64,000 bases of DNA from Symsagittifera roscoffensis (Eukaryota > Xenacoelomorpha > Acoela > Convolutidae), in assembly GCF_963678635.1 (NCBI RefSeq), contig NC_087064.1, positions 13,675,599 to 13,739,598 on the forward strand, in the 5' to 3' direction. Shown here piece by piece: positions 20,567 through 30,404 of this stretch. The notes under the pieces are model-generated. The model did not search any database and had not been told where the DNA came from. It saw only the letters and a list, made by a program, of their open reading frames with translations. A program made the translations under genes and the position numbers. The stretch's first letter is position 1. Each line of letters begins with the position of its first letter.

Positions 20567-22002
20567 AAAAAAGTACTTTTGTCCCCAAAATCAAGCCTAA
20601 ACGTCTAATTCAAGCTCAAACTTCCAGACATGACTGACTGGCACAAACCTAGCTTTATTTTCTGTCGGTATTAACTTCCGGGTGAATGTTACAAAACGGC
20701 GACCATTTGAAAGCTGCCGCCGAGCAGTTATCTGAACCAAAAATGGTTTCGCGTACAACTTAGATAGAAAAAAACTTGGTCTATCATAAGTTGTCATGTT
20801 TCCAGTAACGAGAGGAAATCGAGTCGAGGAGATTATTGGATCCAAGCCAACCAAAAAATTCGTATTCAGCGACAGTTTCCATGTGCAGTGATAATCAGAA
20901 GGTCGAAAGTATCATAGTGACCGAGGTTAGATTTCATCACATTTCCAGTCAAACCGATCGGAGTTTTCTAGATAAGGGAAGGATAATGATAAAAAAGGAG
21001 ATGATAAGTGTTGATTTGTTTAAACTCAAACTCGATACGTGTTACTTTTGTTCAATAAGATCACGCAACTCGAAACGAGAAATAATATATTAAACTATAT
21101 TGTGATACAAATGACAAATTTCGTCGAAAATTATTTTGTCATATGTTGTACCGAGTACTTAAGCCCCAGGAATCTGTTTTGCCTGGGAGATTCCCTGCTG
21201 AAGAAAACTACATGCCCTGGGTTCCTCGTTACACGTGCACAAGTTCTTACCAAGCTTATTCAGAAAAGTCTCAGTGCAAGGTCCAGAGGCACGCTGAACT
21301 TCAAAAGGTATTGGTTGAAAAATATATCCATCAAAAAAGATCTATAGTTGTCATTCGACCAGAATGGACAATCTATCAATCATGGACAGAATGTAAAATT
21401 CGACCAAAATGGACAAAACGCATCTTCGTATTCGAATTTTTATCGGAACATCTGACCGAGAGAACTGATGGTTTTGATAGATTAATGACGCTAATTGAAC
21501 AATCAGACGAATCGGGATGGGTTAGTTTTGACTAACATGCTAAATTTTAAAAATTCGATTTGGACATGAACGACACGTAACCTTTTTATATTTCGCACCA
21601 ACTGAAACTGCGAAATCAGATCGAGAGAATTCTCAGTGGAAAACAACAACAACGGAAGTCATGTCAAACTGATCGAGATTGAAGAAAGAACAAAAACAAA
21701 AACAAAAGCAATATAATAAATATGTAGTAGCCCTGTTTTAAGGAGTGACCTTGTGGTCTGGGGATACTGAGACCCAGCCATGAGCTCACAATTTTGCATA
21801 TAATTAAGTTATTTAGAGCGTTCTGATTGAAAGCAGAAACAGTAACATTTTTTGTCGACCCGATGTTAGAAAGACCACCAAAAGAACTGGCTTTGGCAGA
21901 GACGGTGAAAAGCATGTAGAGATGTGTTTGGAAGTCGTTTTAGAGCCTAGTTTTATTTTCCGTCGATATATACTTCCGGGCGAATGCTACATAGATGTTT
22001 TT

Positions 22003-22020
22003 TGGCGATCCTGGTTGTTA
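22003..22020 (+). promoter_or_regulatory. Candidate primer-binding site, unit B
   Basis: TGGCGATCCTGGTTGTTA, one base different from unit A, placed 12 nt after GCTACA (GTTACA in A). Repeated exactly in C at 31119-31136. Confidence 0.35.
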
Positions 22021-23931
22021 TTATTTTTAAAAATCATGACCGGCAGAACCGTTAACGAGCATTCCGCTCCGAGCTGATGCTCAAAACAAGGCCCTAACCA
22101 CCGGGGCGGAAGGGTAGTTTGGAACGCGGAAGCCTTCCGGATTCCCGTGAATAGCTTTTTAACCTAGTTAAGACCAAAAATTCACGAACCAGGAAGGTTG
22201 GGGAAATTCGCGGTCCCGTCATTTCCTGAGTGGTACGTGACCGAAAACACTTAAAGACATACATAAAATCAAACAAAAAGTAGTATAGTACCTAAGAAAA
22301 AACAAAAAGCAAATAAAAAACCAAAAACAGAAAAAAAAGTATAAAATCAGAAGAAATCATCACCCCAGACGAGATGTGATCAGACCCTCCCGTTTGTTGT
22401 TGTTAGGTATACTGTTGCTACAGGCATTTATATCAGTCAGGATCGTTACGATCAAATTGTGGCCCGTTGGTGGTGCTGGTCTTCTAGGGTTATTTGAGTG
22501 TTCGAGCACGTTAATTCTAATTTGCGCTCAATCCGGAAGGGTCTCGGGATTAGAAAAGAAGACTGATCCGGCAAGCAGTGCAAGGAGCGACAAGAAGGGG
22601 CTCAAGGACAACAAAAATTGACTGTTGGGTATAGTTAACAAATTTTGTATCCCTTTTGGTACAAAAAGCAGGATATTAATCTGTGGGGGACTCGACAGTG
22701 ACTGCACTGTAGTGACCCTTCACCGAATTGTGAATTTCCGTGTTAATAACTATAATTCGGGTACTGAACAAACCGGGAGGGGTATAATATTACTAGTATT
22801 ACTATTTATACAGCTTATATTAACACTCCTATACCGTTTTTTAGTGAAAAACACAGCAAGCAGGCCGGTTTTTACGGTCAAAATAGCGATATTTTGATCC
22901 CCTCACAAATCGCGATTTTTGAGATATCAATATTTTTTGAAAGAGAAAAAAAGCGTAAAATAAGTGAGTTAAATTACTAGTTCAATATGAAGAATCGGTT
23001 GAGTTTACTTTAGAAATGGTTGGAACTAATTGGGTGCAAAAAACCGAATTTTCTTGATTTTTGAAAAAACGATACGCTACAAAATACGAAACTTTTTTGA
23101 AGTTTTTAAGTTAGAACAGAAAAAATTGATGTTCGGACAACTTTAGCTAGTGATTTGACAGGTTTCAAAACTCGTTTGCCGATAACCTACCGGGTTACAA
23201 GGAAATCTAACTTAACGTGTTTGATTTAGTGGATTCATCAATTCGAAAGGGTCCAAATAGCATTGTTTTTGGCAAATTTTTTTCAGCTGGAACGTTTTAG
23301 ATCGGTTTTTTTTGCAAAAAACTAGAAGAATATAGGCCTTTTGAGCTGGGATCAGTAATTTTAGGTCAAAAAGATAAGAATTACGAAACAAATTAGGCGG
23401 AAGCTATAAGAGAGGAAATTTTTTGACTTTAGAAAAGAGATGTTTTGGTTAATAACTTTGGAACTACTGGACAAAACCAGTTGATCTTGGTACCATTAGA
23501 TCACAAACGAGGTGAGCTTGTTCAAAAAACCTTCAATCATTCGAAAAAACAGCGTAAAATTTTTTTAAGAATATTTTTAGCAAAATTACCAGTTTTTGAA
23601 GGTAGACTCTTCACGTTTTGTAAAAAAATTTTGGAAAGCCCTTATACCCCTACCAAAGGGTAGTAACGGTTAAATAAGGCAATTGTACGCTTTTTTTGAC
23701 AAAAAAGGGAGGGCTAGGGAACCCAGAAAACCATGGTCGAGTCGAAACTAGGCTAGTTAGAAGACCCTTCACAGTTGTGTAGAATAGCAAAATAAAAAGC
23801 TTAACTGCGATCCGGAAGGGTCTAGGGACGGAAAATACACCCTTCCTAGTCAGTTCCTTCAGCATAATAGCATCGGAGAACGTATCCGGAAGGGTCTCGA
23901 GTGAAACTTTCAAAAGTCCCTGAAAAGCTCA

Positions 23932-24087
23932 TTTTTGCCAATCCGTAAGGGTCCTAATTTTGCCAATCCGGAGGGGTCCCAATTTTGCCAATCCGGAGGG
24001 GTCCTATTTTTGCCAATCCGGAGGGGTCCTAATTTTGCCAATCCGGAGGGGTCCCAATTTTGCCGATCCGGAGGTGTCCTGTTTTTG
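23932..24087 (+). repeat. 25 bp tandem array built on the CCGGA(A/G)GGGTC motif
   Basis: Six units of about 25 bp, consensus theme TTTTGCCAATCCGGAGGGGT plus CC(T/C)A(A/T). First and last units are divergent. The core is the same as the interspersed ATCCGGAAGGGTC motif in the leader, so the array looks like local expansion of a leader motif. Copied in unit C at 33049-33204; deleted from unit A. Confidence 0.85.
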
Positions 24088-24668
24088 TTAAAATTTAAGT
24101 AGACAAAAGAAAAGTAAATAGTTAAAGGTATTAGGTTATTAGGAGTCAAGCTAGGAACCAGTGACTGCACTGGTAACTTGCCTTTTATAGAAGAGCATAG
24201 TTTAAAAAAACAGGCCAAAACCCGGATATTCACGACACTAAGTCTAAATTGAACAAGATTTTGTCACTGCTTTGTTTGTATTGAAATCCAAATCGTTTTT
24301 TGGAAAAGTGATTGCCTTGCGGATTTTAGTAGGTCTAGCTTGGGCAATCCGAGGGCAGATAGATAACACAGGACTCGGTGATGCAATAGACGCCCACCTG
24401 AGAAAAATACTGCCTTCAAGTTTTATCTGTATGGTGCGGCACTGAGCAGAGAAAGCTATTTCCTTAGAAACAAGTTCGACAGTTTTTATATCGACTAACT
24501 AAAGTACAAAACAAATACGTTTTTCCTTGCAAATATTTTTATCTTCTTTTTTTTTTGGTTTTATATCAATAATATCTGTTCTTGATTGGTAGTGAGCACA
24601 CTATCTTTTAAATATATTGATATCATCTGACTATGCTAGCTTCATATCTTTACAATCAATAATCGATT

Positions 24669-25021
24669 GTGGTGAATAAATTGTATGTACCGGGAGGGAG
24701 AGGAAACAGAAGATTGGCGAGTGAATCTAATCCGGTTGCCACTTCCACCGGGACCGGGACTCTTGACCGAGAAGAGATGTCGGAACTGTCCGACATCTCT
24801 ACTGAAAACGTGGCGACTACGAGATCACCCACAGATAACAATATGATGCATGGTGCGACAGAGAAACAGGCAACGTCCTCCTCGTTTTCAGAAAGAGTGA
24901 AGAACACTTTGGGAAACTTCTCTCCATTTACCATGGGAACGGGTACAGGCGATGAAGCAGAAACCTAGGAAGAGGAGGAGGACAATGACGAGCAAGATGA
25001 CTTCGGATCTCAAGTCAATCT
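24669..25021 (+). pseudogene. gag: gag N-terminal region, unit B
   Basis: 99 open codons: GGRGNRR, a Ser/Thr-rich acidic part (EEMSELSDISTENVATTRSP) and SFSERVKNTLGNFSPF. A stop then falls before an EEEEDNDEQDDFGSQ acidic run that clearly continued the protein. The position and the SF.ERV motif resemble family II gag N-termini (TSFKERVTAMVG). The ATG at 24669 is the likely gag start, following an AT-rich leader. Absent from unit A. Confidence 0.55.
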
Positions 25022-25025
25022 CAAT

Positions 25026-25555
25026 AGTTCGACTCAGTAGAATGATGCATATACCAATAGAGAGACGGGCTCTATGGGCCGATTTGGTGTGGTCAGGACA
25101 ATAAGCAAGACCACAAACGGATCAGGCCAGTCAGGAGACTTTGTTACCAGGACAAATTCGGAGATGCGAACTGGGAAGAACAGAAACACAGGGCTGCGTA
25201 ACCCACCTGCGTATCCAGAAGTGGATCATGAAGAGACGTCGAGGCAGAGAATCAATACCCGAGTCTCGACCATTCTCGGTCAGCCTCAAAAGTTCGACTC
25301 AGTAGAATGATGCATATACCAATAGAGAGACGGGCTCTATGGGCCAATTTGGTGTGGTCAGGACCATAAGCAAGACCACAAACGGATCAGGCCAGTCAGG
25401 AGACTTTGTTACCAGGACAAATTCGGAGATGCGAACTGGGAAGAACAGAAATACAGGGCTGTGTAACCCACCTGCGGATCCAGAAGTGGATCATGAAGAG
25501 ACGTCGAGGCAGAGAATCAATACCCGAGTCTCGACCAGCACCAAGCTACCTGGAA
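25026..25555 (+). repeat. 265 bp tandem duplication in gag, unit B
   Basis: 25026-25290 is repeated from 25291 with few changes; both copies encode GVVRTISKTTNGSGQSGDF and VDHEETSRQRINTRVST. The duplication is shared with C (34143 and 34408), so it predates the 9.1 kb duplication. Confidence 0.85.
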
Positions 25556-26090
25556 CCGATAGGGTGACACCGCCACTTGTGACGCCATTGGTGGACAACG
25601 GAGCATCAATCGAAGAAGCCTTGACCAACATAGGAGAACATAGGGAACAGATGTCCTTAAAAATGAGTGAACTAGAAAAAGCAGTCCACGTCGAGAGATA
25701 AAACCCGCGGGAAGAGATCAACCGCAACAGACAAAAAGTTAGCAGAAGCGAAAAAAGCTTGAAGGAGAGAACGGATGAACTTGTCGCGAATGACGAGGGA
25801 AGCTGAGCAGAGAGAGTTACGTTTGAGAGATGACATGGAGCAGTTAACAATTCAACAAGATCAGACTCTTGGGACTCTTGACTCGAAGATAGACGCGATG
25901 ATGGAGAGGCAAACTCAGGCTAAACGCTTTCGAGGCATCAGAAGTCGAAGAAACGAAAACACCAAGCAATTTGAGCATAAAACTAAACGTGATCTCTGGG
26001 CAGACGTTCGGCATGGTGCCACAAGGAAGCAGTATACAGTCAATAAAATCAGTTGCGGGGCCTCAGGTGATCAGGAACCTAAGTGAACCC
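25339..26090 (+). pseudogene. gag: gag middle with internal 1.56 kb deletion, unit B
   Basis: 25339-25701 encodes NTRVSTSTKLPGTDRVTPP and SIEEALTNIGEHREQMSLKM. 25775-26086 encodes the TREAEQRELRLRDDME coiled coil and then jumps at 25916-25921 (AGGCTA) to sequence equivalent to 19310 of unit A, out of frame. Unit A has AGGCTA at both ends of the missing part (17747 and 19310). So B and C lost 1563 bp including capsid and both zinc knuckles by a microhomology deletion. Confidence 0.8.
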
Positions 26091-26102
26091 TCATAGTTCA
26101 CT

Positions 26103-27245
26103 ATGATGCATTTAGATACATATGCAGATTATCTGAGACAGGTAGAGCCACGCACTGAGTCGAGGGCTGTGCGAGCGTTGTTGACAACGGTTGGCCCTCG
26201 AACAAAGAAACTCCACGGGCGCTACGTGGAAGTCTATGGACCGTATCAAATGATGTTGAACTTTGACGGGATAAGTATCTACACTAGGAACTACGTCACA
26301 ACAGATAGTGACCAAATGAGGCAGATCTATTTGGTGGGTCAGGAAGAACTTAAGGTCCATAGAATCGGCCATGATGCCATGATGGAGCAAGATGCAGAAC
26401 ACATAGGAAACGAAGCAGATGTGACTGCACATCTGCTAGACACCAATGGGAAGAAAATTGGAGTAACAGGACTACTGGATACAGGAGAAGTTGTAAGCGT
26501 GATGCCAATAAAGACTTGGGAAAGATCGGGCTTCACGAGGGAAGATCTAATTCCAACGAACCTCAGATTGGCTGCCGCCAACCGCGGAGCAATCTACGTG
26601 GCCGGAAGGACACCAATAACGGTCCTTCACATGGGAGAACGTGATCTTTGGATGAGCTTCCTGGTGGTCGCGAGTTTAGATGACTCAGACCAATTCATCC
26701 TGGGCCGTGACTTTGTCTGGAACTTCGATGTGATGATTGACTTGAACAACGGCCTAATACGGATTAGAAACCCGGACCGGAAGTATGTTAAGAAACCAAA
26801 TAATAGAATATTAGCAGATGAAAACAAGGTACCAATTTGTTTAGATAGAAAGTTAAAACTACAGCCGGGACAAGCTGTATTTGCAATTTTTACGATGAGA
26901 AATTTATATTTGCTAAAAGATAGTAAACAGGTTTGTTTGGTACCCATTCCAAATAGTCAAAGCTCGGTGATTTTAGGCCGGAGTTTTTCGGTAACACGAA
27001 ACGGGCTGTGTGCCAGTGTGTTGTTGAACACACTGGACACCACGGTTACGATCCAGCGTGGAAAGAAACTTGGTTACGCTTTGCCGATGAAAACCGACTA
27101 TGAGGAGACACAAAACTTGAACAGATATAGTGTGAAAGACTGCTCGAATCATGCTGATAAGGATAAAATTTTCAAGAGAATTGATGAAATTAAATCTATT
27201 AATATACTGTTTTCAATGAAATCCGAAGGGGATGACAGCTTGTAG
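26103..27245 (+). CDS. pol: Protease region, unit B (380 codons open)
   Basis: The best preserved gene of family I. An N-terminal extension (LDTYADYLRQ, YGPYQMMLN.DGISIYTRNY) precedes a retropepsin-like domain. It has VTGLLDTGEVVSVMPIKTW (catalytic DTG around residues 127-129), a GRTPIT.L flap-like segment, LDDSDQFILGRDFVWNFDV (ILG hallmark), and a C-terminal part with VILGRSFSVTRNGLC and IQRGKKLGYALP. A further ~60 residues lead toward RT. Known role: cleavage of Gag-Pol. A stop at 27243-27245 separates it from RT. Asn in KKPNNRIL is Ile in A and C, so it is a private change in B. The start Met is nominal: upstream coding (HLD...) is continuous in A. Confidence 0.8.
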   Translation: MMHLDTYADYLRQVEPRTESRAVRALLTTVGPRTKKLHGRYVEVYGPYQMMLNFDGISIYTRNYVTTDSDQMRQIYLVGQEELKVHRIGHDAMMEQDAEHIGNEADVTAHLLDTNGKKIGVTGLLDTGEVVSVMPIKTWERSGFTREDLIPTNLRLAAANRGAIYVAGRTPITVLHMGERDLWMSFLVVASLDDSDQFILGRDFVWNFDVMIDLNNGLIRIRNPDRKYVKKPNNRILADENKVPICLDRKLKLQPGQAVFAIFTMRNLYLLKDSKQVCLVPIPNSQSSVILGRSFSVTRNGLCASVLLNTLDTTVTIQRGKKLGYALPMKTDYEETQNLNRYSVKDCSNHADKDKIFKRIDEIKSINILFSMKSEGDDSL

Positions 27246-28220
27246 AGCTGTTCGATTTTTCCCGAACGCCTCTCGTCATATGAACTAGAATCCGACAAAC
27301 CGGTTTGGCCGGAGATAGAACACTTGAGAGGAAAAATGGTGAGGGTGGTTTTGAATCATTAGGGTCGGTTTTAAATCGAGATGCGGACGTATTTTCAAAA
27401 CATAAGGCGGTTGCTGCAGCTTAGAACACGAAATAGAATTAGAGGAAGGCGCCTTTCCTCATAGGGAGGGCGCAAGGCGAATGACGCCTCATAAATCGGA
27501 AGCGTGCCGAGCGGCAATAGAAATGTTGCTCGAATACGACATGATAGAACCCTCGAAATCTACTTGGGCTTGCGGGGTAGTCATGGCCAAGAAAAAGGAA
27601 GCAGTTCAGGTTCTGCTGCGACTTTTGGTACCTGAACGCAGTGACAATAAAACTGCGTATCCAATACCGCGAATAGACGAGAGCCTCTCGAAACTTGGTG
27701 ACGCCACACTGGACTTGGGTTCTGCCTTCTGGCAGGTCCACATGCGGAAGAAGGACAGAGAAAAGAGCGGGTTCGCTTGTGAATTGGGGTTGTACCAGTG
27801 GAAGAGGATGCCCTTCGGCTTGTGCAAAGCCACGGCCACTTTTCAAAGACTGATGGCTCAGGCTTTGACCAGAGTGACGAAGAAATATCGTAACCTTGTG
27901 ATGTGTTACGTGGATGACGTGGTCATAGCAGCACTCACCTTGGAAGACCATATTGATGGGCTCGACGAGGTCTTTGGTTGCATGAAAAGAGCAGGCTTGA
28001 GATGCAAACCATCGAAATAAGAAATCCTCAGGGATTCAACCAAGTATCTGGGAAAAGTGGACGGGCATGGCGTAAGGCCGGACCCGGAAGCAGTAGAGGC
28101 TTTGTTGACATGGAAGGCTCCCAGAACGGACAAACAACTCATAAGCTTCTTAGGGTTAGCCAATTATTACCGTGAGTTCATAAAAGGATACGCAAACAAG
28201 GTGCACATTATATAGAAACT
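27246..28220 (+). pseudogene. pol: Reverse transcriptase, unit B
   Basis: 27246-27480 holds the broken N-terminus (frames with E.EHLRGK and HEIELEE.AFPHREGARRMT). 27481-28020 has YDMIEPSKSTWACGVVMAKKK, YPIPRIDESLSKLGDA, a palm aspartate in LDLGSAFWQ, MPFGLCKATATFQRLM and YVDD at 27907-27918. About eight codons around the FCSDFRYL region are replaced by a frameshifted stretch. After KPSK a TAA interrupts (28018-28020), then the thumb/connection continues to another stop at 28215 (HII*KLM). Relative to family II, KFFTT before LDLG is deleted. Confidence 0.8.
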
Positions 28221-28221
28221 G

Positions 28222-28660
28222 ATGCGCAACAAAGGAAATAAGTTCGAATGGAACGAAGAAACACAAATTGCCTTCGAAAACATAAAACGAGAACTGTGCG
28301 AAGCGCCAGTGCTAGGCATGCCTACAGAAAAGGGCATGTATGTTCTTGCCACAGACGCATCAGTAGTGGCCATCTCAGGAATACTGCATCAGGAGCAGGA
28401 TTGGAATGGAAGAACAGTTCTCCGTCCCATTGCATATGGCAGTAAAGTGTTGAGTGACACTGAAAAGAAATCTTGTGCACCAAAGGCAAAAATGTTTGCA
28501 GTGGTCACATTCGTGGAGAAGTACCACGCATACTTAGGGAGTACTCCCTTTAAGCTACTTTGAGCGTTATCCAGGTTGAAGACGTACTCGATCGACCAGA
28601 GCTATATTGGTCGGTGGATAGTCTGATTAGACGGCTACCACATAATAATCGAGCACAGGA
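28222..28660 (+). pseudogene. pol: RNase H, unit B, catalytic residues lost
   Basis: EAPVLGMPTEKGMYVLATDAS keeps the first aspartate. The AEMFAVV glutamate of family II is Lys here (KAKMFAVV), and the RVDNRALS aspartate is removed by a small deletion that also creates a TGA at 28561. LKTYSIDQSYIGRW and IIIEHR.RDKHQKAD.LSKK follow, the latter including the last histidine/aspartate region. Loss of two catalytic positions in B and C alike predates their duplication. Confidence 0.75.
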
Positions 28661-30075
28661 TGCGTGATAAACACCAGAAGGCTGACGAACTCAGCAAGAA
28701 GACTGAGTTTTATTTAAGACTTGAACAGAAGCAAGCCAATCAGGCGGAAATCAAGGAAGGGTTCTCGTTTCTGAATAAAATTTATAAGGCGCTTCGATTG
28801 ACGAGATGGTTAGACAAATCTGGACATCCAATTCCGGGACACCCTGAGTTACCGGTGGAAAAGGCAGCGGAAATAAATATCTTATCAAAGAAGGACCCGG
28901 TGCCTTTGGATCAGTTGGTACGTTTGAACCTGGTCCAACAGGAACTCTCTCGTAGGAACATAATTAGCCTCTCATTGCTGGATAAAATGGTCCAGGTCAC
29001 TCCGCGACTGTTGCGGATGCTGGGTGAATTGTTGGAGAGAGAAGTAACAAGAGATGACCCCGAATGGGCAGCAGCCATGGCATCGCTGAGAGTCAATGAA
29101 AAAATAAAGATCAAGCCATCAAGACGTCAACACGAGGAAAACAACACGAGGAAAACGAAATGGATTGTAGGACAATAGTTCAGCAATTAGTGTCCTCGAT
29201 ACCCCAAAAAGTCTTGACAAGTACATCATACAAACGAATAGAACAGGTGAAAGAGACACAAAGGAAAACCATCATCTTTGAGGAACAGGATCAATAAGGC
29301 GAAGAGGTTGAACAAAACCTGGGGCAAGAAAGTTTGTCCGGGGAGAAGGTTGTTGATGAGAACAGGCGAAATTATTAACAAGATCTGGGACAAGAAAACA
29401 TGTCCGGGGAGTCAGGTGTAGAAGAAAATGTTCAAGATGAGGAACAAGACCTGGATGATAAAATTTTTTCCGGGGAGTTCAGATGGATGAGCAGAGCGCA
29501 TAAATCTGATCCCGAAGAAGAAACATGCTCAGTGACAGATTCTTCCGTTGATGACAACTTGAGGAATTCAGGAATTGACACTTACTCAGGATCGGAATTG
29601 TCAGAGCTAGCGATCCACACGTTGCTTGTGGAGACTTGAACAAGAGACCTGGACAGAGAGTTACATCAAGACCCTGACAAAGATCGTTACCTGCTACGTA
29701 GCGAAACAGTCTTTGGTAACGCAGCGGATGATCTAGAAACAATAGCGGTACCGAAACGATCGATGAGTTTGTTGCCGCAAAAAGAATCTTCAACACTTCA
29801 GACAAGAGACAGAGCCATTGGCGAAAGTTTGGTGCGTGAAGATGGAAGATGACACGCATCAACCAGATGAAACTAATAGTCATTTGAGGGTCATGAAGAC
29901 GTACTTGAAGGCGAGATACAGACTCTCAGACCTACTAACAGCACAAAGAAATGAACGCATGACTAGTAACTTGAAAAGGTGGATCGAAAATGGAACACCA
30001 GACAAAGGTGACCTGGAAGAAGACAGTTACCGTATTCTGAAACATTACTCTATGCAGAAAGAGGGAAGCTTATAA
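28660..30075 (+). pseudogene. pol: RNase H-integrase linker, unit B
   Basis: Frames 28660-29178, 29400-29639 and 29818-30075. Shared with family II: LTRWLDKSG.PI...PELP near the start, an RDRELHQDP-type motif near 29655, and YRLSDLLTAQRNERMTSNLKRWIENG with KGDLEEDSYRIL near the end. The middle is rich in Glu and in LSGE repeats. No domain is recognised. Length, about 450 codons of DNA, is unusual for Ty3/gypsy pol. Confidence 0.6.
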
Positions 30076-30147
30076 CTGAACAAGGACGGGATCGTAGCTT
30101 GTAAGAGAAGAGAAGAAGACAAAGTCCTGTACTAATATAACGCGATA

Positions 30148-30404
30148 GTGTTGCCGCAACTCTATCAGACAGAAATTTCATTCAGGTCGCATAATCAGAT
30201 GGGCCATCAGGCAATCGACAAATTATACCAGAGGATCCTGAAGCGCTTTGACTGGCCTGGAATGAAGAAGGCATGCGAGAAGTGGGTAACAGCAGGTCTG
30301 GCATGGCAACAGGTCAAGGATCCAAGGAAATTGCGATTTCCCTTGCAGTCGATCGGGTTATCTGAACTCAACGAGGTGGTGCAGATTGACCACCAGAAAG
30401 TATG
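30148..30404 (+). pseudogene. pol: Integrase N-terminus, unit B, truncated by unit C
   Basis: The zinc-binding region keeps both histidines (SHNQMGHQAIDK) and RFDWPGMKKACEKWV, but the CxxC pair reads Gly..Trp (AGLAWQQVKDP). Two single-base changes have removed both cysteines. The core begins (NEVVQIDHQKV, first catalytic Asp) and is cut at 30404, where sequence homologous to 21289 starts. The 167-codon open frame ending at 30651 is a chimera with C's leader, not a gene. Confidence 0.8.

Larger units (their letters stand above)
20567..24660 (+). other. LTR-like and leader region of unit B (no gene)
   Basis: Homologous to 13558-17300 of unit A. The 46 bp GTTACA-ended repeat is at about 20647-20692 and 21946-21990. 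The primer-binding-like site follows (22003-22020). The CCGGAAGGGTC motif is at about 22532, 23814 and 23885, and a 25 bp tandem array lies at 23932-24087. B lacks the 320 bp that A has at 14679-15001. 24090-24660 is AT-rich with no gene. Confidence 0.6.
20567..30404 (+). mobile_element. Family I gypsy-type unit B, truncated in integrase
   Basis: Leader 20567-24660, gag remnants 24669-26090, protease 26103-27245, RT 27481-28020, RNase H 28222-28563, linker 28660-30075, integrase start 30148-30404. At 30404 the integrase frame is cut immediately after its first aspartate and the sequence restarts at the homologue of 21289 (unit C). B and C (21289-30404 and 30405-39521) differ by about eleven substitutions and one indel that I could find. 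Confidence 0.85.

Noticed and set aside
23932-24087. CRISPR-like array
   Set aside because: Units are contiguous 25 bp repeats with no unique spacers, in eukaryotic retroelement leader DNA.
27439-27951. 170-codon minus-strand frame opposite RT (also 36556-37068)
   Set aside because: Shadow of the RT gene; it covers the catalytic motifs antisense and has no recognisable protein.
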